The notes under the pieces: generated by a model
What the model was told of the DNA's origin: nothing
Databases searched by the model: none
Seen by the model: only the letters and a program-made list of their open reading frames with translations
Position numbers and translations under genes: made by a program
In this document: piece by piece, positions 45,585 through 53,988 of the stretch
How the letters are laid out: each line of letters starts with the position of its first letter
Position numbering within the stretch: the stretch's first letter is position 1
Source of the DNA: Lentibacillus cibarius
Lineage (GTDB): Bacteria > Bacillota > Bacilli > Bacillales > Amphibacillaceae
Reading direction: 5' to 3'
Assembly: GCF_005887555.1 (NCBI RefSeq)
Contig: NZ_VCIA01000001.1
Span: 1,798,001-1,862,000, forward strand
DNA length: 64,000 nt

Positions 45585-45653
45585 GAGAACCAAGGGGACA
45601 GGAACCTTGGGCCACTTTGTTGGTGCACCGGGGTGCCTGTCCCCTTGGTTCTC
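45585..45653. repeat. REP/REPIN-like palindrome, copy 1
   Basis: GAGAACCAAGGGGACAGG (45585-45602) and its exact complement at 45636-45653 bracket a 33-base core that includes CACTTTGTTGGTG. The copy lies between the TetR gene and an SDR gene. An additional half-unit (GAGAACCAAGGGGACAGG) directly precedes it. Confidence 0.9.
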
Positions 45654-45730
45654 ATTGCTTTGAACAGTATAATTTAATAATAAACGTTTTAGTGTTAAAA
45701 TAGTTACAAATCCAATTAGGAGGAATTCTC

Positions 45731-46483
45731 ATGGGACGATTAGATAACAAAGTAGCCATTATTACAGGAGGCGGCGGTGGCCAGGGCAAGGAAGAAGCTA
45801 TTCTATTTGCCAAAGAAGGCGCCAAAGTCGTTGTTACCGACGTACAGGAGGACAATGTAAAACAAGTGGCTGACGAGATAAACGCTGATGGGGGACAAGC
45901 TAGAGCATTTTTCCATGACGTATCTAGTGAAGAAGGCTGGAAGGAAGTTGTACAAAAAACGCTGGATGCATTCGGGAAAATTGACGTCCTTGTCAACAAT
46001 GCCGGTATCACCATCCAGAAAAAAATGCATGAAACAACCGTTGAAGAATGGAACAAAATCATGAACATCAATTTAACCGGCACTTTCCTTGGTATGAAAC
46101 ATGTCGTACCACACATGCAGGAAAATGGTGGCGGCAGTATTATTAATATCTCGTCCACTTCCGGGTTAACCGGCGGGGGCGGTGCAAGTCCTTATACAGC
46201 CTCCAAGGGTGCCGTACGCATGCTATCCAAAGCAGCTGCCGTTGACTATGCCAAAGATCGCATCCGTGTCAACTCCGTCCACCCGGGCATCATTATCACA
46301 CCGATGACCGAGGAAATGTTCCAGGATGAGCAAATGAGCAACTGGGCCCATTCCGTTACACCACTTCCGGACCTTGGCAAACCAGAAGACGTGGCCAATG
46401 GTGTGTTATACCTTGCCTCTGATGAATCGAAGTTTGTCACAGGTATCGAACTGCCAATTGAAGGCGGCTATACCGCGAAATAG
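45731..46483 (+). CDS. Classical SDR oxidoreductase
   Basis: A 250-residue short-chain dehydrogenase with the cofactor motif TGGGGGQG (Gly-rich, at 13-20), VTDVQ (Asp after beta 2, suggesting NAD preference), NNAG, catalytic Ser in ISSTS, YTASK and the C-terminal GYTAK. Similar to glucose 1-dehydrogenase and 3-oxoacyl reductase-like SDRs; the substrate is unknown. Ribosome site TTAGGAGGAA. Single gene with its own terminator. Confidence 0.9.
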   Translation: MGRLDNKVAIITGGGGGQGKEEAILFAKEGAKVVVTDVQEDNVKQVADEINADGGQARAFFHDVSSEEGWKEVVQKTLDAFGKIDVLVNNAGITIQKKMHETTVEEWNKIMNINLTGTFLGMKHVVPHMQENGGGSIINISSTSGLTGGGGASPYTASKGAVRMLSKAAAVDYAKDRIRVNSVHPGIIITPMTEEMFQDEQMSNWAHSVTPLPDLGKPEDVANGVLYLASDESKFVTGIELPIEGGYTAK

Positions 46484-46490
46484 CATATGA

Positions 46491-46524
46491 AACGGCTGTC
46501 CGGATATCCGGGCAGCCGTTTTTT
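46491..46524 (+). terminator. Terminator after the SDR gene
   Basis: ACGGCTGTCCGG / CCGGGCAGCCGT stem followed by TTTTTT. Confidence 0.92.
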
Positions 46525-46536
46525 AAATGAAATTTT

Positions 46537-47724
46537 TTACAGAAAACCTACAAGCACACCTGCGAGTACGACCGAAACAATGGTTACTGTGACAAAGCCT
46601 CCAACCAGCATCGGTGGCAGCATATGACTTGTCAGCACCTCTTTCTCTTGCTCATCGTCTGTTAACGATTCAATCACTTCATTCGTAATAATATAGTCAG
46701 CCGGGAATCCATATAATGCAGTCAGTGACACCGCAAAAGACATTTCTTTACTCGACTTGAGGAATCTTCCGACAATAAATGAAAGAATATACATACCGAT
46801 GACGCCCAGCGCAATACTGCCAATAAGAACGAACAGAATGTCCATCATCATCGTTGGTGTTGCATTTTTAAGCCCGTCCAGGATATATAGCATAAGGCCG
46901 AGCATTGCAAAGCCGAATCCATTCGCTTTCTCCAATATGCGCGTTTCCAGAAAACCAATATTTGTTGCAATAACACCAAACAACAGACAAAGTACAAACG
47001 GGCTAATGGAAACAACAGGATCTAACATCGTTGATACAAGATAAGCGAGGTATCCAACCAAAGCAACCTTGAAAAATTTAAAATAGTTCGTGTTATACTT
47101 TTCCGGTATTTTGTTAAACAGCTTTGGCCTTGGCTTTTCTGTCACTTCTGTTGCAGCCGCGACTTCTTTTACAGCCAGCTTCCCGTCCCGATTCAGCTGA
47201 AGGAGCCGTTTCCCTTCACGTTTCAGCATAATGGATGTTAATGGATAGCCAACAAACCCTTGCATAACGTACACAACGATGGCAAATACAGATAACGTCG
47301 CAAGTCCAGCTTCTGTAGCGCCCTCTGACATAATAAGTGCCGATACCAATCCACCTACTAGTGGAGGTATAGCAACAATGACTGTCTTCATTCCGAACAG
47401 TAGCGTACCAATACTTAATAGTAAAATGATAGCCCCCACAATACCGGATAGGGCGATTAGGACGGTCCGCCATTGCCGCTTAAGCTCTTGCAGCGACAGC
47501 AATGTCCCCATATTTACAACCAACAGATACATTAATGCCGTCGCAACAACCGATGGAATACCTGCTTCCGCAACAATCTCTTTCGGGAAAAACGTCCAAT
47601 ACCCTAATAAAAATAGGATGGCACAAATAAAAATGGAAGGAACCCACGCCTTCGTCCTCACAGCGACAAAGTCTCCAATAAATAAAATGAGAATAACAAT
47701 AGCTAGTGCAAGCATCTGTGACAT
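46537..47724 (-). CDS. Polytopic membrane protein, possible secondary transporter
   Basis: A 395-residue protein with about ten membrane helices in two halves separated by a charged loop (about 165-205). GGLVSALIMSEGATEAGL in the first half and GFPADYIITNEVI in the second are suggestive of a two-repeat ion-coupled carrier such as the glutamate:Na+ (GltS) fold, but the family is not recognised with confidence. Weak ribosome site AGGAG at 11 bases. Monocistronic. Confidence 0.6.
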   Translation of the reverse strand: MSQMLALAIVILILFIGDFVAVRTKAWVPSIFICAILFLLGYWTFFPKEIVAEAGIPSVVATALMYLLVVNMGTLLSLQELKRQWRTVLIALSGIVGAIILLLSIGTLLFGMKTVIVAIPPLVGGLVSALIMSEGATEAGLATLSVFAIVVYVMQGFVGYPLTSIMLKREGKRLLQLNRDGKLAVKEVAAATEVTEKPRPKLFNKIPEKYNTNYFKFFKVALVGYLAYLVSTMLDPVVSISPFVLCLLFGVIATNIGFLETRILEKANGFGFAMLGLMLYILDGLKNATPTMMMDILFVLIGSIALGVIGMYILSFIVGRFLKSSKEMSFAVSLTALYGFPADYIITNEVIESLTDDEQEKEVLTSHMLPPMLVGGFVTVTIVSVVLAGVLVGFL

Positions 47725-47886
47725 AATCCGACAACTCCTACTAAAATGTGAGATAATATTAAGTATTGTAACAATTAATTCATATAAATAAAAGAATTTT
47801 TTATCATTTTATCTATGAAAATATTTCCTTTTACTAAAGGGGGGAAAAAGGGTTGGGGCAAATAGTTTATAATACTTATCTTATTT

Positions 47887-47940
47887 AAAAAATGAAAAGG
47901 AAGCATCCATTGCTGAAACAGCAAATGGATGCTTCCTTTA
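47887..47940 (-). terminator. Terminator of mqo
   Basis: AAAGGAAGCATCCATTGCT pairs with AGCAAATGGATGCTTCCTTT around a 5-base loop, 13 bases past the mqo stop. Confidence 0.9.
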
Positions 47941-47952
47941 CTTACTTTTCAA

Positions 47953-49458
47953 TTATACCGGATTCGCCTGGCTTTCATCAGCCAAACCTAGTGCCTGGGC
48001 CGTTGTTTTATGAATGTCCTTGACTAATTCCGGATTATTTCGCAGTGACATGCCATATGAAGGAACCATTTCTTTTATTTTTGGTTCCCACGCGTCTATA
48101 TACGCTGGGAAACATCTCTCCAAAATCTCCAGCATGATGGAAACCGAAGTAGATGCCCCCGGAGATGCCCCGAGCAATGCCGCAATCGTACCATCGTCGG
48201 AGTTAACAACTTCCGTACCAAATTGCAGTGTTCCTCTGCCACTGTTATCTGTATCTTTGATCACCTGTACACGCTGACCGGCAGTCACGATGTCCCAGTC
48301 TTCATTTTTTGCTGTCGGGATAAATTCACGTAGTTGCTCAATATATTGGTCTTTCGATAACATGAGCTGCCCAATTAAATACTTGGTTAGAGGCATGTTT
48401 TTAGCACCTGCCGCTAACATTGTAAGGGCATTGTTCGGTTTAACTGATCCCAATAAATCCATATTCGAACCGGTTTTTAGAAACTTTGGTGTAAATCCGG
48501 CAAACGGTCCAAACAATAACGTTTCCCGACCGTCAATATACCGTCTGTCAAGATGTGGTACAGACATTGGGGGCGCCCCAACTGGAGCTTTACCATATAC
48601 TTTTGCCTTATGTTTTGCTACAACATCAGGGTTATCGCAAACTAAGAATAGTCCGCTTACAGGAAATCCGCCAACATGTTTACTCTCTGGAATACCTGTT
48701 TTTTGCAGTAATGGCAACGCTCCTCCACCAGCACCGATAAAGACGAAATTCGCCGTATGCGTCTCCAGTGTTCCGCGTTCAAAGTTCCGCACATCCACTT
48801 CCCATGTGCCATCGTCCGTACGTTTGATATCATCAACTGTGTGACTGTATTTGATATGAACATTTTTCTCTTCTAAATAATCCAGCAGTTTACCCGTTAA
48901 AGCTCCAAAGTTGACATCAGTCCCGGTGTCCATTTTCGTTGCGGCAATCGGCTGATGGACAGATCGCTCTTCCATGATTAACGGGATCCATTCCTTTAGC
49001 TTTTCCGGGTCATCGGAAAACTCCATCCCTTTGAACAGCGGATTATCTGACAGCGCTTTAAAACGCTTTTTCAAGAACTCTACATTATCTTCGCCGTGAA
49101 CTAAGCTCATGTGTGGCAAAGGCATGATAAAGTCCTGCGGGTTATCAATCAAATTGTTGTTTATAAGATGGGACCAAAACTGCTTTGACACCTGAAATCT
49201 TTCATTAATGGTTAGTGCTTTACTAATATCAATCGACCCATCCGGCAGTTCCGGCGTGTAGTTAAGCTCACACAACGCAGAATGCCCAGTTCCAGCATTA
49301 TTCCAAACATTGGAGCTTTCTTCCCCGGGGCTATCGAGTTTCTCAAAAATGGTAATGTCCCAATCCGGTGCTAATTCTTTTAAAAGTGTAGCTAATGTAG
49401 CGCTCATGATTCCGGCACCAATCAGGATAACGTCCGTTGTCGTATGTTTGTTACTCAT
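47953..49458 (-). CDS. mqo: Malate:quinone oxidoreductase
   Basis: A 501-residue FAD-dependent, membrane-associated enzyme that oxidises malate to oxaloacetate with quinone as acceptor. N-terminal FAD motif [47 protein letters not shown] (family signature, seen in part) and C-terminal [18 protein letters not shown] are present. ATG 49458 has ribosome site AAAGGATGGGG. It can replace or supplement malate dehydrogenase in the citrate cycle. Confidence 0.96.
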   Translation of the reverse strand: MSNKHTTTDVILIGAGIMSATLATLLKELAPDWDITIFEKLDSPGEESSNVWNNAGTGHSALCELNYTPELPDGSIDISKALTINERFQVSKQFWSHLINNNLIDNPQDFIMPLPHMSLVHGEDNVEFLKKRFKALSDNPLFKGMEFSDDPEKLKEWIPLIMEERSVHQPIAATKMDTGTDVNFGALTGKLLDYLEEKNVHIKYSHTVDDIKRTDDGTWEVDVRNFERGTLETHTANFVFIGAGGGALPLLQKTGIPESKHVGGFPVSGLFLVCDNPDVVAKHKAKVYGKAPVGAPPMSVPHLDRRYIDGRETLLFGPFAGFTPKFLKTGSNMDLLGSVKPNNALTMLAAGAKNMPLTKYLIGQLMLSKDQYIEQLREFIPTAKNEDWDIVTAGQRVQVIKDTDNSGRGTLQFGTEVVNSDDGTIAALLGASPGASTSVSIMLEILERCFPAYIDAWEPKIKEMVPSYGMSLRNNPELVKDIHKTTAQALGLADESQANPV

Positions 49459-49633
49459 GCTTTCATCCCCATCCTTTAATATTTACAGAAAGGATGCAAA
49501 TGCTACTACTGATACTTTCATACATCCCTTCTAAATCAAGAATCTCTTATTATAGTTTACCAAAGTTTCTTAAAGACTGAAATATATATTTAATAAATAT
49601 TCATTATCCATAGTATGATTACAGTTTATAATT

Positions 49634-49766
49634 GGTAGTAGGCCCAGTGGGTAGGCCCAGTAGGCCCAGTGGGGACAGGAACCTTGGACCACTTTTTCGT
49701 GGACCAGCGTTCCTGTCCCTCTGGTTCTCTCCCGTGCACCGGGGTTCCTGTCCCCTCGGTCCCTCA
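49634..49766. repeat. REP/REPIN-like palindrome, copy 2, with tandem GTAGGCCCAGT leader
   Basis: Main unit 49671-49729: GGGGACAGGAACCTTGGACC, the loop CACTTTTTCGTGG, then ACCAGCGTTCCTGTCCC. On its left TAGGCCCAGT is repeated three times (49640-49670); on its right a further half-unit reads GGGGTTCCTGTCCCCTCGG (49741-49759). The copy sits immediately upstream of the UDG-like gene, whose ribosome site follows 15 bases later. The rest of the gap back to 49459 holds only AT-rich mqo upstream DNA. Confidence 0.92.
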
Positions 49767-49788
49767 GAATAAACAAGGAGGCTGGCAT

Positions 49789-50538
49789 ATGTTACATGCA
49801 ACGATTGAGCGATTTTTGCCATTCATTCGAACACTGGATACTGATCAACCGCTTACCAAGCAGGATTTATTGACAACATCTTTATTGATGGAGTGCGATG
49901 GTGACCTGTGTATGTACTATGCTCCCCATAACGACTATATCAATAAAGACGCAAGCATTGTTATTGTTGGAATCACCCCAGGTTGGCAGCAAATGAAAAT
50001 CGCCTTTGAGCAATTTGTAAAAAGCCTTTCGTCTGGTGATTCACTGGAAACATGTCTGAAAGAGACAAAACATGCCGCTCGATTTGCTGGTGCAATGAGA
50101 AAAAACCTCCAATACATGCTTGACGAATGTGGTATTCCGAACGCACTCGGCATCCCTGCATCAGCTAATTTGTTCGGCAACAGCAGACACTTGCTTCATA
50201 CAACATCAATCATTAAATATCCGGTATTTATCAACGGAAAAAATTATACTGGACATCAGCCGCCTATTCGCAGTTCAGCGATATTACAGCATTATGCCTG
50301 GGTAACATTCCCGGATGAACTGGCAAGTATCCAGCCACCCACGCTCGTTATCCCACTTGGAAAAACGGCGGAACAAATCATTACTAGACTGGCGGAAGAA
50401 AAGAAACTGCATGGTCATACGTACTTAACCGGTCTCCCACATCCATCCGGTGCAAACGGTCATCGTGTGAAACAATTCCAACAACAAAAACGGCAACTTC
50501 AGGAGAAAATCAAGGCATGGGCTGACGGGAGAATGTGA
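49789..50538 (+). CDS. Uracil-DNA glycosylase superfamily protein
   Basis: A 249-residue protein with the UDG-fold motifs IVGITPGWQQM (about 55-65; motif 1 GxxPG) and LPHPSGANGHR (about 222-232; motif 2 HPS). A segment LFGNSRHLLHTTSIIKYPVF in the middle carries an N-S-R pattern. Such proteins excise damaged bases or act as divergent UDG relatives; the activity here is not known. ATG 49789 has AAGGAGG seven bases upstream; the open frame further 5' is repeat sequence. Flanked by REP-like copies on both sides. Confidence 0.75.
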   Translation: MLHATIERFLPFIRTLDTDQPLTKQDLLTTSLLMECDGDLCMYYAPHNDYINKDASIVIVGITPGWQQMKIAFEQFVKSLSSGDSLETCLKETKHAARFAGAMRKNLQYMLDECGIPNALGIPASANLFGNSRHLLHTTSIIKYPVFINGKNYTGHQPPIRSSAILQHYAWVTFPDELASIQPPTLVIPLGKTAEQIITRLAEEKKLHGHTYLTGLPHPSGANGHRVKQFQQQKRQLQEKIKAWADGRM

Positions 50539-50540
50539 TG

Positions 50541-50628
50541 GCCCAGTGGGGACAGGAACGCTGGACCACTTTTTCGTGCACCAGCGTTCCTGTCCCTCTG
50601 GTTCTCCGCTGTCCCTCTGGTTCTCCGG
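50541..50628. repeat. REP/REPIN-like palindrome, copy 3
   Basis: CCCAGTGGGGACAGGAACGC and GCGTTCCTGTCCCTCTGG flank a core with TGGACCACTTTTTCGTGCACC; a second half-unit CTGTCCCTCTGGTTCTCC follows. It begins 3 bases after the UDG-like stop. Confidence 0.9.
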
Positions 50629-50749
50629 TGTTTACGGATCAAGTGGTTAATGGTAAACTTTGGTCGGTTTATTTCACGTAATTTTTCCACTAATGTGGCA
50701 TAGAATTTACCTGTGAAAAAAGTGATCATTTATGATGGAGGGGATTGCA

Positions 50750-52120
50750 TTGAGCGAACATATCAAAGCGAAAGACGAGGTAATTATATTTCCGGATCAT
50801 CCTACATATGAGGAAAAAAGAAAGGTATGGAACACTGGGATCAATCGCTATCCGGCAGCCATATTTGTGTGTAGAAATGAAGAAGATGTTGTTGCTGCAG
50901 TAAATTATGCGAAGAAGCATGAATTAGACATAGCCATCCGTGGGGGAGGCCACCATTTTGCAGGCACAGCTGTTTGTGATGACGGGGTTATGATCGATTT
51001 GTCATCTATGAATCATGTTAAGGTGGATGAAAAGCGGCAAGTGGCCATTGTAGAAGGAGGCGCCAAGCTTGGTGATGTTGATGCGAAGACACAACAATTT
51101 GGTCTGGCTACACCGACAGGAACCGTTTCGGAAACCGGTATAGCAGGACTTGCACTTGGTGGTGGTTTTGGCTATCTCCGTGGTAAACATGGATTAACCA
51201 GTGATAATATTGTCGGAGCACGGATGGTCACAGCTGATGGCCATTTGATTGACGTCAATGAGAATAATCACCCGGACCTCTTCTGGGCAATCAAGGGTGG
51301 TGGCGGAAACTTCGGTGTCGTGACAAGCTTTGAATTTCAGCTGCACCCAGTTGGGCCTGAAGTGATGGCACTTGATGTTATGTACGATTACAATGACCTG
51401 GATACAGTTATTTTTAACCTCCAGGAGTATATGAAGACTGCTCCCGATGAGATCACAGTTAATCTGGCAATCGTACAGCTGCCTCCTGCACCGTTCCTAC
51501 CGGCAGAATTGCATCATAAACGGGTTATCATGCTTTCCGGGATGTATGCAGATGAGGTCAACGATACAGTGGAAGAGGCAGTTATACAGCCGCTACAACA
51601 TTTAGCCAATCCTATCATGGACCATACCGGCAAAGTAGCATATAACGAACTGCAAACGAAGCTGGATCCAATGGTACCGAATGGTGTACCGGTTGGTGGC
51701 ACCTCCCTGTTTTTCAAGGAAATGACAAACGAAATGCTGTCTGTTTTAAAAAATGCAATTGAAAACGCAAATCTTCCAATGGTTATGGCTCAATTATGGC
51801 CACTTCATGGGAAAATAAATCGTGTACCAGCTGAAGAGACGGCATTTGCAGTAAGAGATGCGGGTTATATGCTGCTCATTGATGCTGAAGTTTCAAAAGA
51901 CGACCCGGAAACATGCGAGCAATGGCTAGCTTCCGTTTATGAGCAACTGTTGCCATATGCCCATCAGAAGACGTCTTATCTAAATGGCATTAACCCGGAT
52001 GAAACAATTATCAAAAACACTTATGGCGCCAATTATCAAAAGCTCGCCAATATCAAGGGAAAATATGACCCCAATAATGTATTCTGTCATAACCATAACA
52101 TCGCACCCGAAAATGCCTAA
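50750..52120 (+). CDS. FAD-binding oxidoreductase, berberine-bridge-enzyme-like
   Basis: A 456-residue VAO-family flavoenzyme: FAD_binding_4 (about 30-170; AIRGGGHHFAGT contains the His for covalent FAD attachment) and a C-terminal BBE domain (YDPNNVFCHNHNI). The second attachment Cys of bicovalent enzymes is not present in the GTVSETGIAGLALGG segment. Bacterial members oxidise sugars, alkaloids or polyketides; substrate unknown. TTG 50750 is preferred: GGAGGGG lies six bases upstream, whereas ATGs at 50732/50735 overlap or precede it. Confidence 0.88.
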   Translation: MSEHIKAKDEVIIFPDHPTYEEKRKVWNTGINRYPAAIFVCRNEEDVVAAVNYAKKHELDIAIRGGGHHFAGTAVCDDGVMIDLSSMNHVKVDEKRQVAIVEGGAKLGDVDAKTQQFGLATPTGTVSETGIAGLALGGGFGYLRGKHGLTSDNIVGARMVTADGHLIDVNENNHPDLFWAIKGGGGNFGVVTSFEFQLHPVGPEVMALDVMYDYNDLDTVIFNLQEYMKTAPDEITVNLAIVQLPPAPFLPAELHHKRVIMLSGMYADEVNDTVEEAVIQPLQHLANPIMDHTGKVAYNELQTKLDPMVPNGVPVGGTSLFFKEMTNEMLSVLKNAIENANLPMVMAQLWPLHGKINRVPAEETAFAVRDAGYMLLIDAEVSKDDPETCEQWLASVYEQLLPYAHQKTSYLNGINPDETIIKNTYGANYQKLANIKGKYDPNNVFCHNHNIAPENA

Positions 52121-52126
52121 GGCGGA

Positions 52127-52189
52127 CCAGTGGGGACAGGAACCTTGGACCACTTTTTCGTGGACCAGCGTTCCTGTCCCTCTGGTTCT
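52127..52189. repeat. REP/REPIN-like palindrome, copy 4
   Basis: CCAGTGGGGACAGGAACC to GTTCCTGTCCCTCTGGTTCTC around TTGGACCACTTTTTCGTGGA. It occupies almost the whole 74-bp space between two convergent genes and could double as a terminator. Confidence 0.92.
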
Positions 52190-52194
52190 CCCCA

Positions 52195-53988
52195 TTACCC
52201 GGCCTGTTCTTCGGCGAATTGGCTGTTGTATAGGTCGGCATAGAAGCCTTGTTGTTCCATTAATTCGTCGTGTGTGCCTTGTTCGATGACGTTGCCTTGA
52301 TTCATGACAAGGATTTTATCTGCATTCTTTATGGTAGACAGCCGGTGAGCAATGACAAAGCTGGTTCTGCCTTCCATCATCTTGTTCATTGCTTCTTGAA
52401 TAAAGACCTCTGTTCGTGTATCTACACTGGATGTGGCTTCATCAAGAATCATGATTGATGGGTCAGCCAATATTGCTCGGGCAATCGTAAGCAGCTGCTT
52501 TTGGCCCTGGGATATATTGGAAGCATCCTGGTTCAACATCGTATCATAGCCATCCGGTAATGTTCGAATGAACTGGTCAGCGCGTGCTGATTTGGCTGCT
52601 TCAATCACCTCGGTCTCAGACGCATCCCGTTTACCGTAGGCGATATTATCCTTGATTGATCCGTTAAACAACCATGTATCCTGCAGTACCATGCCAAATT
52701 GTGCACGCAAATCATGCCGTGACATGGAAAGAATATTTTTACCATCAACCTCAATGGAACCTGCATTTACTTCATAAAAACGCATCAGTAAATTGATCAA
52801 TGTTGTTTTGCCGGCGCCGGTTGGTCCAACAATGGCAACCGTCTGCCCGGGCTTGACGTCAATATTCAAATCCTCCATCAACCATTCGTCGTCATAGCCA
52901 AATGCGACATGATTGAACGTAACAGCACCTTCTGCCGGGGGGACGTCTCCCGATGCTGTTTCAGGAACCTCTTCTTCTTCATCAAGGAGATTGAATACAC
53001 GCCTCGCAGCTGCAATGGTTGCCTGAATGATATTAGCAATGTTGGCTGTTTGGTTAATTGGCTGATTGAATTGTTTTGTATACGTAATGAATGCTTGAAT
53101 ATCCCCGATGGAAATGGCCCGTTGTGTCACCAATAGACCACCGACAATACTGATCAGGACATAGCTTAAGTTTCCGATAAACGTCATAACCGGATTAATG
53201 ATCCCGGATATAAACTGGGCACGGCGCCCTGCATGATAAAGCTCTTCGTTCATATCGTCGAATGTCTCCTGTGCATATGCCTCCTGACCAAAGGCCTTGA
53301 TGATCTGATGATTTGTATACATTTCCTCGATATGACCGTTCAGCTTACCAAGTGAATGTTGTTGATTGGTAAAATGGCTCTGTGACTTTTTTAAAAATGG
53401 CTTAATCACAAACAAGGATACAGGGATACTGACGACGGCAATAAGCGTCAATAGCGGACTGATGGTCAACATCATTATTGCGATACCTACAAGCATCACC
53501 ATCGAACGGATGAACTGCGTGATACTTTGCTGCAATGTATTGCCGATGGTGTCGATGTCATTGATTACCCGGCTCAGCGTATCCCCGTGTGAATGACTAT
53601 CATAATAGTTAAGCGGCAGCTTTTCCAATTTCTTAAAAATATCGGCCCTTAAGTCATACACTGTATTCTGCGCGACACTTGCCATTAAATATTGCTGTAT
53701 AAATGTAAACAGACTGCTGAAGACGTATAACCCCGCAAGCAGAAGGAGCATTTTGCCAACTTGGACAAAATCAATCCCCTCGCCGGTACCTGTTAGCTTG
53801 GCATAGGCGCCTTCGAATACCTCTGTAACCGTATCACCCATCACTTTAGGTCCTAAAATGGCGAATAACGTACTTAACATCACAGCAATCAGAACAACGA
53901 CTAACCGCGTGCGCCTTGGAGCAAGATAACGAAGGAGCCGCTTCAGTGTTGCCATTGATTGATTTGTGTTTTTGTTCGGTTGACTCAT
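52195..53988 (-). CDS. yfiC: ABC exporter half-transporter, canonical ATP site (YfiC-like)
   Basis: A 597-residue ABC half-transporter with six N-terminal helices (about 30-330) and a C-terminal nucleotide-binding domain: Walker A GPTGAGKTT near 391, signature ISQGQ near 493 and Walker B ILDEATSS near 514 with the catalytic Glu. It overlaps the stop of the partner gene by four bases. With the 53985 protein it forms a heterodimeric multidrug or lipid exporter of the YfiBC/BmrCD type. Cotranscribed with a MarR regulator. Confidence 0.9.
   Translation of the reverse strand: MSQPNKNTNQSMATLKRLLRYLAPRRTRLVVVLIAVMLSTLFAILGPKVMGDTVTEVFEGAYAKLTGTGEGIDFVQVGKMLLLLAGLYVFSSLFTFIQQYLMASVAQNTVYDLRADIFKKLEKLPLNYYDSHSHGDTLSRVINDIDTIGNTLQQSITQFIRSMVMLVGIAIMMLTISPLLTLIAVVSIPVSLFVIKPFLKKSQSHFTNQQHSLGKLNGHIEEMYTNHQIIKAFGQEAYAQETFDDMNEELYHAGRRAQFISGIINPVMTFIGNLSYVLISIVGGLLVTQRAISIGDIQAFITYTKQFNQPINQTANIANIIQATIAAARRVFNLLDEEEEVPETASGDVPPAEGAVTFNHVAFGYDDEWLMEDLNIDVKPGQTVAIVGPTGAGKTTLINLLMRFYEVNAGSIEVDGKNILSMSRHDLRAQFGMVLQDTWLFNGSIKDNIAYGKRDASETEVIEAAKSARADQFIRTLPDGYDTMLNQDASNISQGQKQLLTIARAILADPSIMILDEATSSVDTRTEVFIQEAMNKMMEGRTSFVIAHRLSTIKNADKILVMNQGNVIEQGTHDELMEQQGFYADLYNSQFAEEQAG

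Noticed and set aside
49570..49822. Minus-strand frames encoding GTGTLVHEKVVQGSCPHW-like peptides (also at 50.6 and 52.1 kb)
   Set aside because: These are translations of the REP-like palindrome and have no ribosome site; the peptide recurs wherever the repeat occurs.
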